DNA from: Norana najaformis
Taxonomy: Eukaryota; Annelida; Clitellata; Crassiclitellata; Hormogastridae
Reading direction: 5' to 3'
Assembly (NCBI GenBank): GCA_964023275.1
Contig: OZ029913.1
Coordinates: 57,445,358-57,509,357, forward strand
DNA: 64,000 nt
Position numbers and translations under genes: made by a program. Shown piece after piece: positions 1 to 11,800 of this stretch. Positions within the stretch are counted from its first letter, which is position 1. The number at the start of each line of letters is the position of its first letter. The notes beneath the pieces were generated by a model that saw only the letters and a list, made by a program, of their open reading frames with translations, was not told where the DNA came from and did no database searches.

Positions 1-299
1 TAGCGGAAAATCCCGAACATTTTCAGAATGGAACTTCTTGAAATCTCCGGTAAATCCAAAGCCAGCACAACAGACAACAGCACCGAGTGCTGTACGAGAT
101 AACGCATAGCTGAGAACGCAAAAGGATCTAATACCCGTTGTCTAATACCGATCAGACAATATAGCAAGGCAGTGTTGCGAGAACTTCTGTCTTAGCATAA
201 CTGTAACATTATACCATCAGATTCTGATTTTCTGACTTCGTACTCTGTAACATCAGATGTAGGCCTATAGTCCATTTACAGAATTTATGCGCGGAAGCC

Positions 300-426
300 C
301 GAATAGGTCTAAGTGCTGTTAATAAATAGAAATATTAATAAAGAAATAATAAGAAATAAAGCTTGTAACTTGTAAACCGGTGTGCGATTAGGTTGATAAA
401 GAATATACTTACTTACTTACTTACTT
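300..426 (+). repeat. RPT-G SINE-like 3' end with TTAC-repeat tail
   Basis: The motif GTAAACCGGTGTGCGATTAG is followed by AAAGAATATACTTACTTAC. Nearly the same block occurs at 27525-27615. Fragments with the AAGTAAGTAAG tail read in reverse at 27240-27315 and 57885-57955. A short tandem 3' tail is typical of retroposed elements. The family name is local to this annotation. Confidence 0.6.
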
Positions 427-469
427 AATCTAATTTGTCGGCGTTTCTCAGCTCAAAAACTAAAGCTGT

Positions 470-570
470 GTGCCTATTGATTTTGTTTGACTGAGCGCCT
501 GTGAATAAGCTGGTTTCCGCGACTCAGCTTCCGCTGGGCGCTGTAGAAATCTCAAGATTACGATTACGAC
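470..570 (+). repeat. RPT-D dispersed repeat copy
   Basis: This copy contains TTTGACTGAGCGCCTGTGAA, a purine-rich core and GGGCGCTGTAGAAATCTC, ending in ATTACGATTAC. The same block recurs at least eleven more times in both orientations (for example 14325-14440, 32915-33035 reverse, 35353-35495 reverse, 49940-50075). Confidence 0.7.
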
Positions 571-1235
571 TGTCAGGGAGATCAGCATAAGTATCGGCGC
601 TTAATCAAACCTGTAATACAAGCCGAAGAATTAGCTGCCACTTAGTTATTTAGTCAGTTTCAGCCTTTCAGCTTTGAATGAAAGAACTGAACAGAAATTT
701 GGAAAACTTGGAGAGGAGCAGAATCCTTCAGAGCCAATTTCGTTGAACCAACATCGCCACTAGGATATATATTTATGTATATATGTGTGAATGTATGTGT
801 GTATGTAGGCCAATGTATCGCCTATATGTGTGGCAGTGGGGGTTCGTGCATAATTTCATGGGGAGTTGTGATTCCAGCCTAGTTCTATACCCAGAGCCAC
901 TAGCATAACTGCCCTTTCTAATTTCGACGTAAACTGTTCCGTACCATCTCTGTCTATAGCGTCCGTTCTCTCCAAGAAAGATTCTGGATTAGCCGTTTCT
1001 TTTTGGGGTTAATACTTGAATACTCTGCCTCTTTCGCATTCACCGGATGGGCAAACGAAAAGGATTGACTATAACTGTTATCCTCCCACAACCAGGGAAT
1101 ACCGTCTCGCCATCTAACAAAAGGGTGAGCCCGAACCCAATCGGATCACTAGAGCCAGCCCGGAAACATACAGCTTTTTGTTTGGGCTGAGACTTGGCAG
1201 CGCACCGAATAGTCTTTCCAGACGCCCTCTCATCC

Positions 1236-1236
<1 letters not shown>

Positions 1237-1267
<31 letters not shown>
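1237..1267. repeat. TA dinucleotide microsatellite
   Basis: About fifteen TA units in an uninterrupted run. It creates a short false open frame on the minus strand with a repeated Tyr-Ile tract. Confidence 0.9.
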
Positions 1268-1270
<3 letters not shown>

Positions 1271-2430
1271 GGCACCTCACGATGCCAAATTACTTTGACT
1301 CGTATACTTGCAGGCAGAGTCGCCATTCTACATCTGAAGTAACACATCGTGCGGCAGCCTTTAGTCAGCCACCTCCGCTATTCCTGTCTGGTGTGGTTCG
1401 GACGCAGCTTATTGTTTTCCACACTACTTAATTGGCATTTAATTACTTTCCCGCCAAAATGTAAAGAAGGTGTACAACGTAGGCCTACAATAACTTAACC
1501 TACTCGGTCCTATCTTATACGTCGTATGAACAACATACATATAGCCTATATTTCGTAGGCCTATACATGTAGCCTATACACACACACATATATATATACA
1601 TATATTATATAGATGATGATACCAGGATATGCATGCAAATATATAATAAACTTCATGTAAGTAAAACTAGGTTTAATATAATTATAAGTCCCTATATAAA
1701 AATATTAAACTCGTATATATAATATATATGAGGCGTGTAGGCCTAATATTACAGCTTCGTAGAAATCGAATACCAGTAGGCCTATTGAGCAAATGTAGTA
1801 CACGAGTGAGTTAACTTCTGTGTGGTATAGGCCTACATATTTAATTATAACTGTAAGTATAAATTGCAACAAGAAATCACCAAAATAAAGTCATATTATG
1901 ATAGATGTAGGCCTATCAGAAGGAATATGAATATGGTTTTAAGTGGCGAAAGGTAAATTCGGTAGCTCTTTTATACTATGGTGAAATGAAGCGGACAACC
2001 GTTGAAATGGAAGAATTACAATGCGAGAATAAGTAATGGATGTGGTTGAATAGGCTACTCAAGATTCTGGCTTGAAAGTTACCGTAACTAGCAATGATAT
2101 ATGTCTGTGAAAGTATAGGCCTACCTATGTTCATCAGTCAGGTTCATCAACCTGCAGTTTGAGTTTTACGACACTTAAACGCTGTAAAGTCGTAATTATG
2201 GATACTGCAATTAAACCGTCAGCACCGAAAGGTCAGTCAATCAGTTCGAGAAGCACATACGGGCCACAAGTCGTAAAATCGAGGTAGTAAAAACGGCCAC
2301 GGTCATTCAGCATGGTAACAACGGTAGAAGTTTTTCCTTCATGCTCCGAAAAGTTTCCCAGAAACCGAGTATAAGTTAGTTCATCTCACGCAAACCGCAA
2401 ATTTGAGGGAATTAAGTTGTACTTCGTGTC

Positions 2431-2533
2431 ATGGCGTCTCTGATTCAGTGCGTCCTCATCGGACTATTGTTTTTTGTTATTGTGGCAGGAAACCAGCGTC
2501 AGTTTCACCATTTGGAGGACGTTCTTATAGCGG
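2431..2533 (+). CDS. Gene A exon 1: signal peptide
   Basis: The start codon at 2431 opens a frame whose first 20 residues have a strongly hydrophobic core (VLIGLLFFVIVAG), as expected of a secretory signal peptide. It ends in phase 1 at the donor GTAAAT. This exon is too short to show up as a long open frame. Confidence 0.7.
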
Positions 2534-3438
2534 GTAAATATATTTTGATTAAAAAATACATAATTATAGGCAAAATATTAATGCATCAATTTCACATTAA
2601 CTTGGAATGATAATCGTCTAAAAAGCTACAATAGTAGCAAGCAGTGTGAGTGGCTCGGTTACCAAATGTAACGAGCTTTATGCCCATGTGGCAGATGACG
2701 GCGTGCATTGCCTGTCGAGACGCTGCCGATTAGATTGGGTTATCCTGGTTTCCAGAAGTACTATAAATTGATTAATTATGTACTTGAATGTCATGGTATT
2801 AAATTACAAGACTACATTATTAATAATTTTGTATGTTCTCTTACATTACATTCTCTGGCGTTTTATAGACACACCATTTTCCATCAGACTGATAGCCATG
2901 CACGTAGAGGTGAACACTTCAGTGAGATTCTTAAGAGTTGCTATGCAAATGATTTGTTGCAGTTAATACAGTTAGGCCTACAATTTACATTGGATAAATT
3001 TCGCGCACAGGGTCCGTGAATAAGCTGGCTCACAAACTTGGCTTTATAAGGGCACTGAAGAAGTGGCCAGTGTACACTCTGTGTATAGTATAAAGTATGA
3101 GTTGGTATGAATTCTGCCAGTTACTCTTTCAACTAATCTATAAAATAATTGCCTTGGAAATTAACAGAATGTAGCCCTGGGAAGTATTTCTGGACGGAGG
3201 AAAATCCTCGTGAATTCTACACCTGCCTAGGTGCACAGCAGAAAAGCGTTGATCCAAAGGCCCTGGAGGATGATCCTAAGGTTCCTGGTTTCATTGCAAA
3301 TGCTGCCCGGATGCAATGCCTTGAGGGAACTTTCATGTGTCACACTGGCAGCGAGGTAAAAAATTATTTAACACAAATCAAGATTGTTATATATAAAAAT
3401 TATGATTAGGCCTTTATAGGCTACAGCAACAATAGGAT

Positions 3439-3477
<39 letters not shown>

Positions 3478-6400
3478 CGTCGGCGACTATGATGAGGAGG
3501 ATTTCTAGCTGTCCCAGAATTTTTTCATTCTCCGGAGAATTTTTTTAATGGCTAAGGGATCAAATATACCTCGGGTAAAAATACTAATATTTATAATAAT
3601 AATAATTATAATAATAGAACAGGTGAATGATTTCTAGCCTTTCCAGAACTTTTCATTCTTTAGAGAATTTTGTAAGTCCCGAGGGAACGCTTCCGGTAAA
3701 AAAATAATAACACAGTCAATTATAAAATAGCACTATATAAATGTTTGGCTACATTTCCACTGCATAAGAAAATGTTTAAATCTCCATGGTTCTCATAAAA
3801 TTTGTTTTTGAGGCATTTCATCCAAAATCTAAAGTTTTCTGCTGTTGAAATACTTTAGTCAGCAACTGCTCTAAGCTGAATGTTTATCAAATGGTAAATA
3901 ATCTAATCTAATCTTGAAACTTCTATAGTGCCATTAGCATAGTACTCAAATCAGCCATTATCATAATACTCAAGGCATTAACTGATGATCACTTCACAAA
4001 ACCTTATCCCATGTTCACAATCTTTAGACAAAGCCACTTCCGATCTAATCTTATCGAATATCATCTCGTCTGGAAATTTCTGTAGTTCAATTATCGTACA
4101 GTCGATGGTCACTTATAATCCAAACTGCATTCCAAATCCCAGCCCATTGAACAGAACTGGTTGAGATGTGCGAGGACTAGGCTGAGACTGGAAGACAGGC
4201 TATGGGGGGGGGGGTAAACCATGATCAAGTTTATTATGACCGTCTTACCATAATTAGCACCAGTAATATTTGTTCATGGTTTAACCCTTTTGAAAGCGGC
4301 TAGTGCCATCCGAGGCACAATTCCTGGATCCCAAGCTTGGGGAAGACCCAAGATAGCATGCATAGACAAGATCAAGGCATGGTCTGAATTGTTGTTTGAC
4401 CAGTTATTACAAGAGATGAGGGACAGAAGCAGTTGGCACAAAATTGTCCATGGTGCAGCCAGTCCTCAGCTTGAAGACGGTTGAAAACAAGACAAGACAA
4501 GAGCCATGTTGATTTTCTGCTGCATTTAACTGCATTTTCTGCATTTAACTTATTGTGTATTTGTTTCATTTGCTCAAACCTTTTGTTCTAAACAGCAAAT
4601 CTGTGTTTTTTCTGCAATTCCAGCCTTTCCAGCCATGCCACTGCCGAGAGATTCACGAAAGGTATTCACTTGATCATGACCAGGAGCTCCCAGGACCAGC
4701 AGAGCCAACTGGTGGACCATCTTCCTTGGAGCATGTCCAGTTACCTATTCCAAGAGAGATCACACACGGTATGGAACAGCCAGAGACAAACCTGACATCT
4801 GGAAAGAATTCTTCCAATAAACTGAGCCACAAAAAGACAAGACTGGTGGATGAACGAGAAAACGTTATCTCCACTCTTCCTCCAAAAGTCAAATATGTCA
4901 GAAACTATCGCAACTTTGCCAAGCAGCTGAAACCTGCCGCTGGTTTGCCCATGTCCAGTGGAGGTACAGTTCAGTTTATTCATGACTGTAAAGCACCCTT
5001 GAAGTTGCATGAATACTGAACTGCTGAGCTGTAACTGTAACTGTAATCATGACAGTTTATACAGCATCATCAGTGGAAAGCTAATTCTAGTATGCTTTAC
5101 AATGTCATATGTCAGCATGCACTAGAGTCTAATAATAAATAATAAATGGATGATGTACAAAATCAAATGCTGATAATAACAGTTAGACAGTAAACAGAAA
5201 ATTTTGACTTTTAGTAGATGATAGATGGGGTTAGTACTGCACTATATAAATTGTCTTCTCTACATTACATTGCATTGATTACATTACATTAGCTGATCGA
5301 TAAAGAAATAGTTGGAAACATTCTATGGTGTATTTAGCATCATTATTATAATTGTGAGACAGTAAATATTATTTTAGTAATATTTTATTGTATTTGCTGA
5401 TTTCCACCCTTTTGCCTGATGCACCTGATAATTCTGGGGCATGGTAGCTGATTGGATAGAGCGCCTGGCTTGTACTGCGGAGAGTACGGGTTCGAGCCTC
5501 CTTTGAGACAGTTTGCTGTATAGGGATCTTGAGCAGGTCCTTTATTCACAATTGCTTTGTGCCGTTGATTGATGCTTAGTCATTAGATGGTAATAATAAT
5601 AATGGTAATAATAATATTAATAATAATAATCTCAGTGCAATCTGTCTACCTGACAAAAAGTATCATTTAGCAGTTTCCACAAGATCACTATAGTTAGAAC
5701 ATAAGTTTTAAAGTAGATTGAATGTTGATGTCCATAACTTGAACCGTAAAAATGCATTTGAAAGGATTCTTGTTGGCATACTACCTCGAATGGTTGGTTT
5801 GTACTTCAGGTCAGGAGTGCCGTTGATGGTTTTTTATGAAGTGTTGCCACTTGATTACTTTACAACAAACATGTTGTTTTAAAGGTTGTCCTGAGCTGTT
5901 TCGTCAATACAACAACAGTCACATGTTTCTGGGGGTTTTGCGACCTCTGACCTCTCTGTCCGCTTGTCAGCAGGAATGCCTTCAGACTCGCAACTGTATT
6001 GGGGTCGACTGGAACAAGCTGAACAGCACGGAAGATTCAAGACGCTGTTTCTTTGTCTTTCCGGAGTCAACACGCTACGGGCTTTATCCAAACATGGACT
6101 ACTGTTGCGATCACTTCCGTCGGACGTACTGTTTGTCATCCCCAGTGACACATTCTATTACTACACCGATTACACATGAAACAAGTGCACAACCTTCCTC
6201 TGTGGAAGCGAATTTAACCATCATCTATGGTGTCAGCAACAGTACTACGCCTCAGACGAGTTTTGCTTCAAGTGCCAGATACGCTGACACCCCACAGACG
6301 AATTCAACTGCTGGTAAGGTTTGTCTCTACACCACAGATCCAATTTGTTGCTTAATTCGCATCAGATTCCAGATCTGCCCGTGATCCCTACACAGTGTCT

Positions 6401-8796
6401 GGTGCAGTTATCATTATGAGGGAGGTAATAACATAATGCAGTCAGCGAATAACTACATGTACAGCTCCCTTTTATTGTCCTTGGCCTGATTATGGCACCC
6501 TGTAAATTATCTTATTATTATTGGTATTGGTATTGTTATTGTTATTATTATAAAGGAGAGAATATAGTCGCTTAATTTTGACTAGACTCATTGCTGCACC
6601 AAAAGTTGTGCACTCTCTCTTGATTACCATGCTTCTTAGTGGTGTTTATGTGAGAAGTGCTATATAAATTTAACCAATACAATCATTGAGGTACTGAGCC
6701 CATTGCAGTCATTAGATGGGCTTGATTTCGGTATGCTTTCCTCCTTTGGGTGCCCTTCTGTACAGACTGACCACTGGAATTGATCGGATTGTGGATCTAA
6801 GTTGGAGTGACATAAATTGATGCCTAGTGCAATATTATAACAGTGCTATGGAAGGTCTAAGAATATATTACATTGGCACAGACCAGAATTTGAGTTTAGA
6901 CTTAGTAGAAAAATGTTGAGGATGTGTTTTTGTTGTTAGCAACAGTGACTGTGACGCCAAAGTCGTACCCACAAGAATTTGACTATTTCGGGACATTTTC
7001 CTTCAACCAGTCAAGTGACAGTAATTCACATGAGGCCAACAAATTCAGCTTTGGAGCCACCTATTCAGGTTGTCACCAACATAAATGACTTATGTTATTG
7101 CTGTTCTTTTACTCACCTGTTTTGTCACTGTTATTATTGTTGTTATTATTGTTGTTGTTTTTGTTGTTGTTATTATTATGAAGATTTTTAATGCAAGCAA
7201 GGTTACACATAATGCGAATCTGAGGCGTGGAAATTGTTGTTTAATAGTTGATGTGTTTGGTGCAAGAAACTCAATTGCACTGTATGCTTGGCAGCTATAA
7301 TTGTTGTTTTCGTGTTTGCTTAACAGTGGTGTGATTACTATCACAGAATATTTTCTTTCTAATTCGTATTAATGAAATCACGAATCCATGTTGAATGTGC
7401 CAGTGACTTTTCTGCCCATGCACTTATTTATCTTTCCAGCATGTTTTATTTTTCAGTGGTTGATTTCGTTGTTTTGGTTGTTTAGTTTTGCTGTCTATTG
7501 CTTGAGTCAGATTCAGATTTACTCATCTCAGAACCAGGTTTACTGACTTTGTACGCATAGTAATTGTGTTAGACAAATAAATTTGTTTATTCAAGACTTG
7601 TTTGTTAACTGTGAACAATTAATTTCTTTGCTTTTTGAATAGCTGTAGGAGGAAGTGGAGGAAGAACGAACCTTGGGATAGATGGGGGAATTTGGAGCAA
7701 CCAGCCTTCAACAGATGGCAGGAGACTCAGCCCTGACATTTTCTTGAAGGTTAAGTCAACGACCAAAAGCTTTCCGGTGGAAAGAGAAAATGACCAGCCA
7801 TCAACAGACGGAAGCAGACCCAACCCTGACTTTTTCTTGAAGGTTAAGTCAACAACCAAAGGCTTTCCAGTGGAAAGAAAGAATGACCAGCCTTCAACAG
7901 GGGGCAGCAGACCTGACCTTTCCATATCAGTGAAGCTGGAATCAAAACTTGTGGAAATCATTCCAGATACAGGTTTTAATAAATCTTAGATGTTATAATT
8001 GTCTCACTTTAAGTGTCAGAATCATTTTTGTGTTTGAATCTTGGCTTTTTTGTTAATGTTATCAGACTATGGCTGCAATTATTCTATTGACACTTTAAGT
8101 TTAATTTATTCCTAAGTGCACCTTTGTTATTATAGTGGAATGAAAAATCAAGCTGAAAACATGTTGAAGTAGAATATCATGATTGTAAGTTATGTTAGAG
8201 AGCTGGCTTAAAAAACAGCTTTATGTGAAAGTTTAAGTTAAGGTTGTACATTACCTTACATTGTATGCATTTTATATGCTTTCAGTATGCAGGTGTGTGA
8301 ATTCACTCATTCATTTATTCACTCATTCATCCATTTATTCATAACATTTTACCTCTGTGTTGGTGATGGGAGCGCTGTAGGGAATGCATAGTATTCTCAG
8401 GCACCACAGTTTCTGGCTACCTAACAAGGTAACAGGTGTGTTATCTTTACTGTTATTTATTTGGTGAGATGGAATTCTGCTTGGTTCATATCTAGGTTGT
8501 CCATTTACCTACCAGAGGTTTGTCGATCGATCTCATCCGTTTGGAAAGAATGTAACAGTGGATGATGAGAATGCCACTCCTGAACAGTGCAAGACCTGGT
8601 GCCTCATGAGGTCCTACTGCCTGGCGGTCGATTTCAACTTTGAAACTTCAACTTGCTACTTTCTTCGTGAGATCAACAACGAGCTGCTCATGGTCAATGC
8701 CGGAGTCAACCATTACCAGAAAACAAACTGTCCTCGTTAGTGATTGTCTTAAGTCAGTAGGAAGATGAAAAGCAAAATCAAGACATCATCATCAAA

Positions 8797-8859
<63 letters not shown>

Positions 8860-11800
8860 TCTTAAGTCATTTGGAAGATGAAAACTAAATGAAAAGCAAA
8901 TGAAGATGTCATCATCTTCTTCATTGTCATCATTGTCATTAGGACCACCTTCATTTTTATAATTAGAAACATTTTATTTTGCTTAAAAATAATGAAGGCT
9001 GAAATACAGGATTGGTTAAATCCCAAAGAAGTTTCAAGGGAACCAAAGGCTTATTTGTGAAATAAGTAGTTTTCTTCTTCTTCCTTCTGGCTGGAATTAA
9101 TCCCTACTAGGAGAGGGGTCAGCCATAAGAATCCTTCTTTTCCATTTGTTTCTGTCTTCAGTATCTTCTTTCTTCAATCTGAGGAGTTTAGGTCTTGCTG
9201 AATCATGTCTCTCCATCTCTTCTTTTGTCGTCCACGACTGCGGCGTCTGTAAACATCTGCTGTCATAATTCTTTTAATGCAGTTTCCTCCTCTCTCCTCA
9301 TAACATGACCGTTCCATCTCAACCTGGCTTCTCATATCTTATCAGATATACATGCCACTCCCAATTTCTGTCTGATATTCTCATTACTTTTCCTGTCTTT
9401 CAGTGAGATTCCAAGTATCCATCGCAGCATTCTCATTTCTGTTCTCTCCAGCAGCTTCTCCTCTTTTTGTCAGTGTTCATGCTTCTGCTCCATATATCAT
9501 CAATAGTTTTCTCTTGCTTGGTATTTCATGTATGTATCTTATGCATATGTAATTTGTTATGCATGTATGTATTATCTTGTGCATATGTATTTTTATTATA
9601 CATATAAATAAATTGTTGGTTGGTTTTGGTTTTGTCTGACAGCGCCTCTAAAGTGTTGGGCAACAGAGGCAACTCGGCTCATCAGCACTGACGACACTCG
9701 TGTCACTGACATTGGGATGCCGTCAGTGGAATGTCAGGGAGTATGCTATGTGAAGCAGGCAATTGGAACAACAAACGGTACCATGGCAACGAGCTTTTTA
9801 CTTGGTTACAAACAGCAGATGTTTCTGTTTTATAAGGATTGTTGAAACATTATGATACTAAGATCATTACAGCATTCTGTTATCAGTTTCATTAGAAAGT
9901 TCTGTTACTAGGCATTACAACGTTCTGTTATGAAGATTATTATGATATTCTGTTACTATGATCGTTACAATATTCCTATGATCTTATGATCCTACGATGA
10001 ACTAGGCATTACAACATTCTGTTATGAAGATTATTAAGATATTGTGTTACTATGATCGTTACAATATTCCTATGATCTTATGATCCTACAGTATGATGAA
10101 TTAGGCATTACAACATTCTACTGTGAAGATTATTATGATATTCTGTTACTATGATCATTACAATATCGTGTTACTAGGATCACTAGAATAGTCTGTTAGT
10201 AGGATCGTTATAACATTCTGTTTCTATGATTATTCCAACGTTCTATTACTAGGATCATGCAAAAACGTCAGTCCTCAGCAGATGAATATACCTTTAATCC
10301 TGACATTCAGGGAACGTTGAATGGTTGGGTTTCCTGCAAGTTGTTTATCTGTGCTAACTAACATTAACTGTTATGCTTTCACTGTTGCCAACAAATACTG
10401 ACAGTATGTTTGAGTATTGCAGGTATATTTCATAGATGAGAGATTTGTTTTTCAGTAATCGAAAGAGGATGTTTTGGAAACAGCTCAAGCAACCTGGGGT
10501 GCTTCGTAGATGGCACGAGCACCAACTCCCGTACCATAACTTGTCTGTGTGATACAAATCGGTGTAATGGGTTGAGTGTCGAAGCCTTAGTGTGTGAGTC
10601 GGTACTGGCTGGAGAATTTAAATTCTAAAACTATTAAGTGTTTTCGGCTTTTGTTTTTATGTGGATATTTTCAATAGTTTAAATTGTTACTGTAGATTAC
10701 TGTAGAGTAAATGAACAGAACTGCTGGACAACTATTTTTTATTGTGCCTTTCATCCTTAGGCTGCCTTTCTGTCTCTTAGTGATGGCCCTTTGAATTAAT
10801 TGGATTGTGATTCTGGTTTTGAATGGAGTCGATTTATGCTAAGTTACTGGCAGAGGGGAGGGTGGTTTGCCCCACCCCACACCCCTCTTGGTTATATGCA
10901 GGGACCCTTTAGACCAGACCCATGCATGGTGGACTGCCAGAATGTGGTACCCCTCTGGAAATGCTCTTGCTCCCATGCAAACAATCCTGGAGCTGGCAAA
11001 AGTTCATTCCTTGCCCTCACCATCTGTTCTTCCCACTGACTTTGTGTGGCCAATGTACTCATTTTATAGCTGAGTTCAATAGGGGAACCAGTGGAACAAA
11101 AGTCTTGGAACATCTCTTTGCCTTGGCTGGTCTCTGTATTATTTATGATTAATTAATTAATTAATCCATTCATTCATTCATTCAAAGCATATATATATAC
11201 TGCCTTTATATGACATGCCTGAAGGTATATTTTACCAAACATTTCACTTCTCCTCTATGTCTTTCGATTTACTGATCGCTATCACATATTTTCTCTGGGC
11301 TAATTGTTTTAGTTTATCTATTTCTTTGACTTTAGCGCAGATGTTGTACCTACCACTAGATGGCAACCTTCATGACCACTCTGGAATCAGTCGCCATGGG
11401 AGTCTAGCACCTGGATACAGTTCACCGACATTTACCTGCCTGGACAGGGCTGTCAACTGCTCTGCCCTTTTTACAGGAAACCAGTGTATCGCCATTCCAA
11501 CTGCGGGTCAGAATTTGCTAACGACAGTTGAAGTCGAGGCTGGAGAGAACCAGATAGTTCAGGTTCCCAAAGCAACATTCGTTGTCTACTATAAAAGAAT
11601 TGCTTCTGGTGTTGCCAAGAAACAAGGTAAGAACAATTTGACCTTTTGACCTGATGCATTGTATTGTGCTCTAGGATTTCAAAAGTTGAATTCTGTGTCA
11701 ATATGGAGGCTGTGTGTTCCAGTGCTTGTCTTGTAAGGCAGTTTGCAAATTTGAACGAAACTTTAGAATTTTCACTGTGTAGCTGCTGCTGAGAAATTCT

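Larger units (their letters stand above)
1..2430. other. Upstream non-coding flank of gene A
   Basis: No convincing exon is seen on either strand. The stretch holds an RPT-G SINE end with a TTAC-repeat tail (about 300-426), an RPT-D copy (470-570), a TA microsatellite (1237-1267) and many TAGGCCTA words. The last few hundred bases before 2431 should contain gene A's promoter and 5' UTR, but no clear TATA box or initiator could be fixed by eye. Confidence 0.5.

Noticed and set aside
1114..1347. Minus-strand open frame with Tyr-Ile repeats
   Set aside because: It is the translation of the TA microsatellite; there is no splice context or domain.
5445..5505. Possible tRNA gene
   Set aside because: Box A and B are good but the acceptor stem does not pair, and the element continues into a SINE body with an AAT tail that recurs elsewhere.
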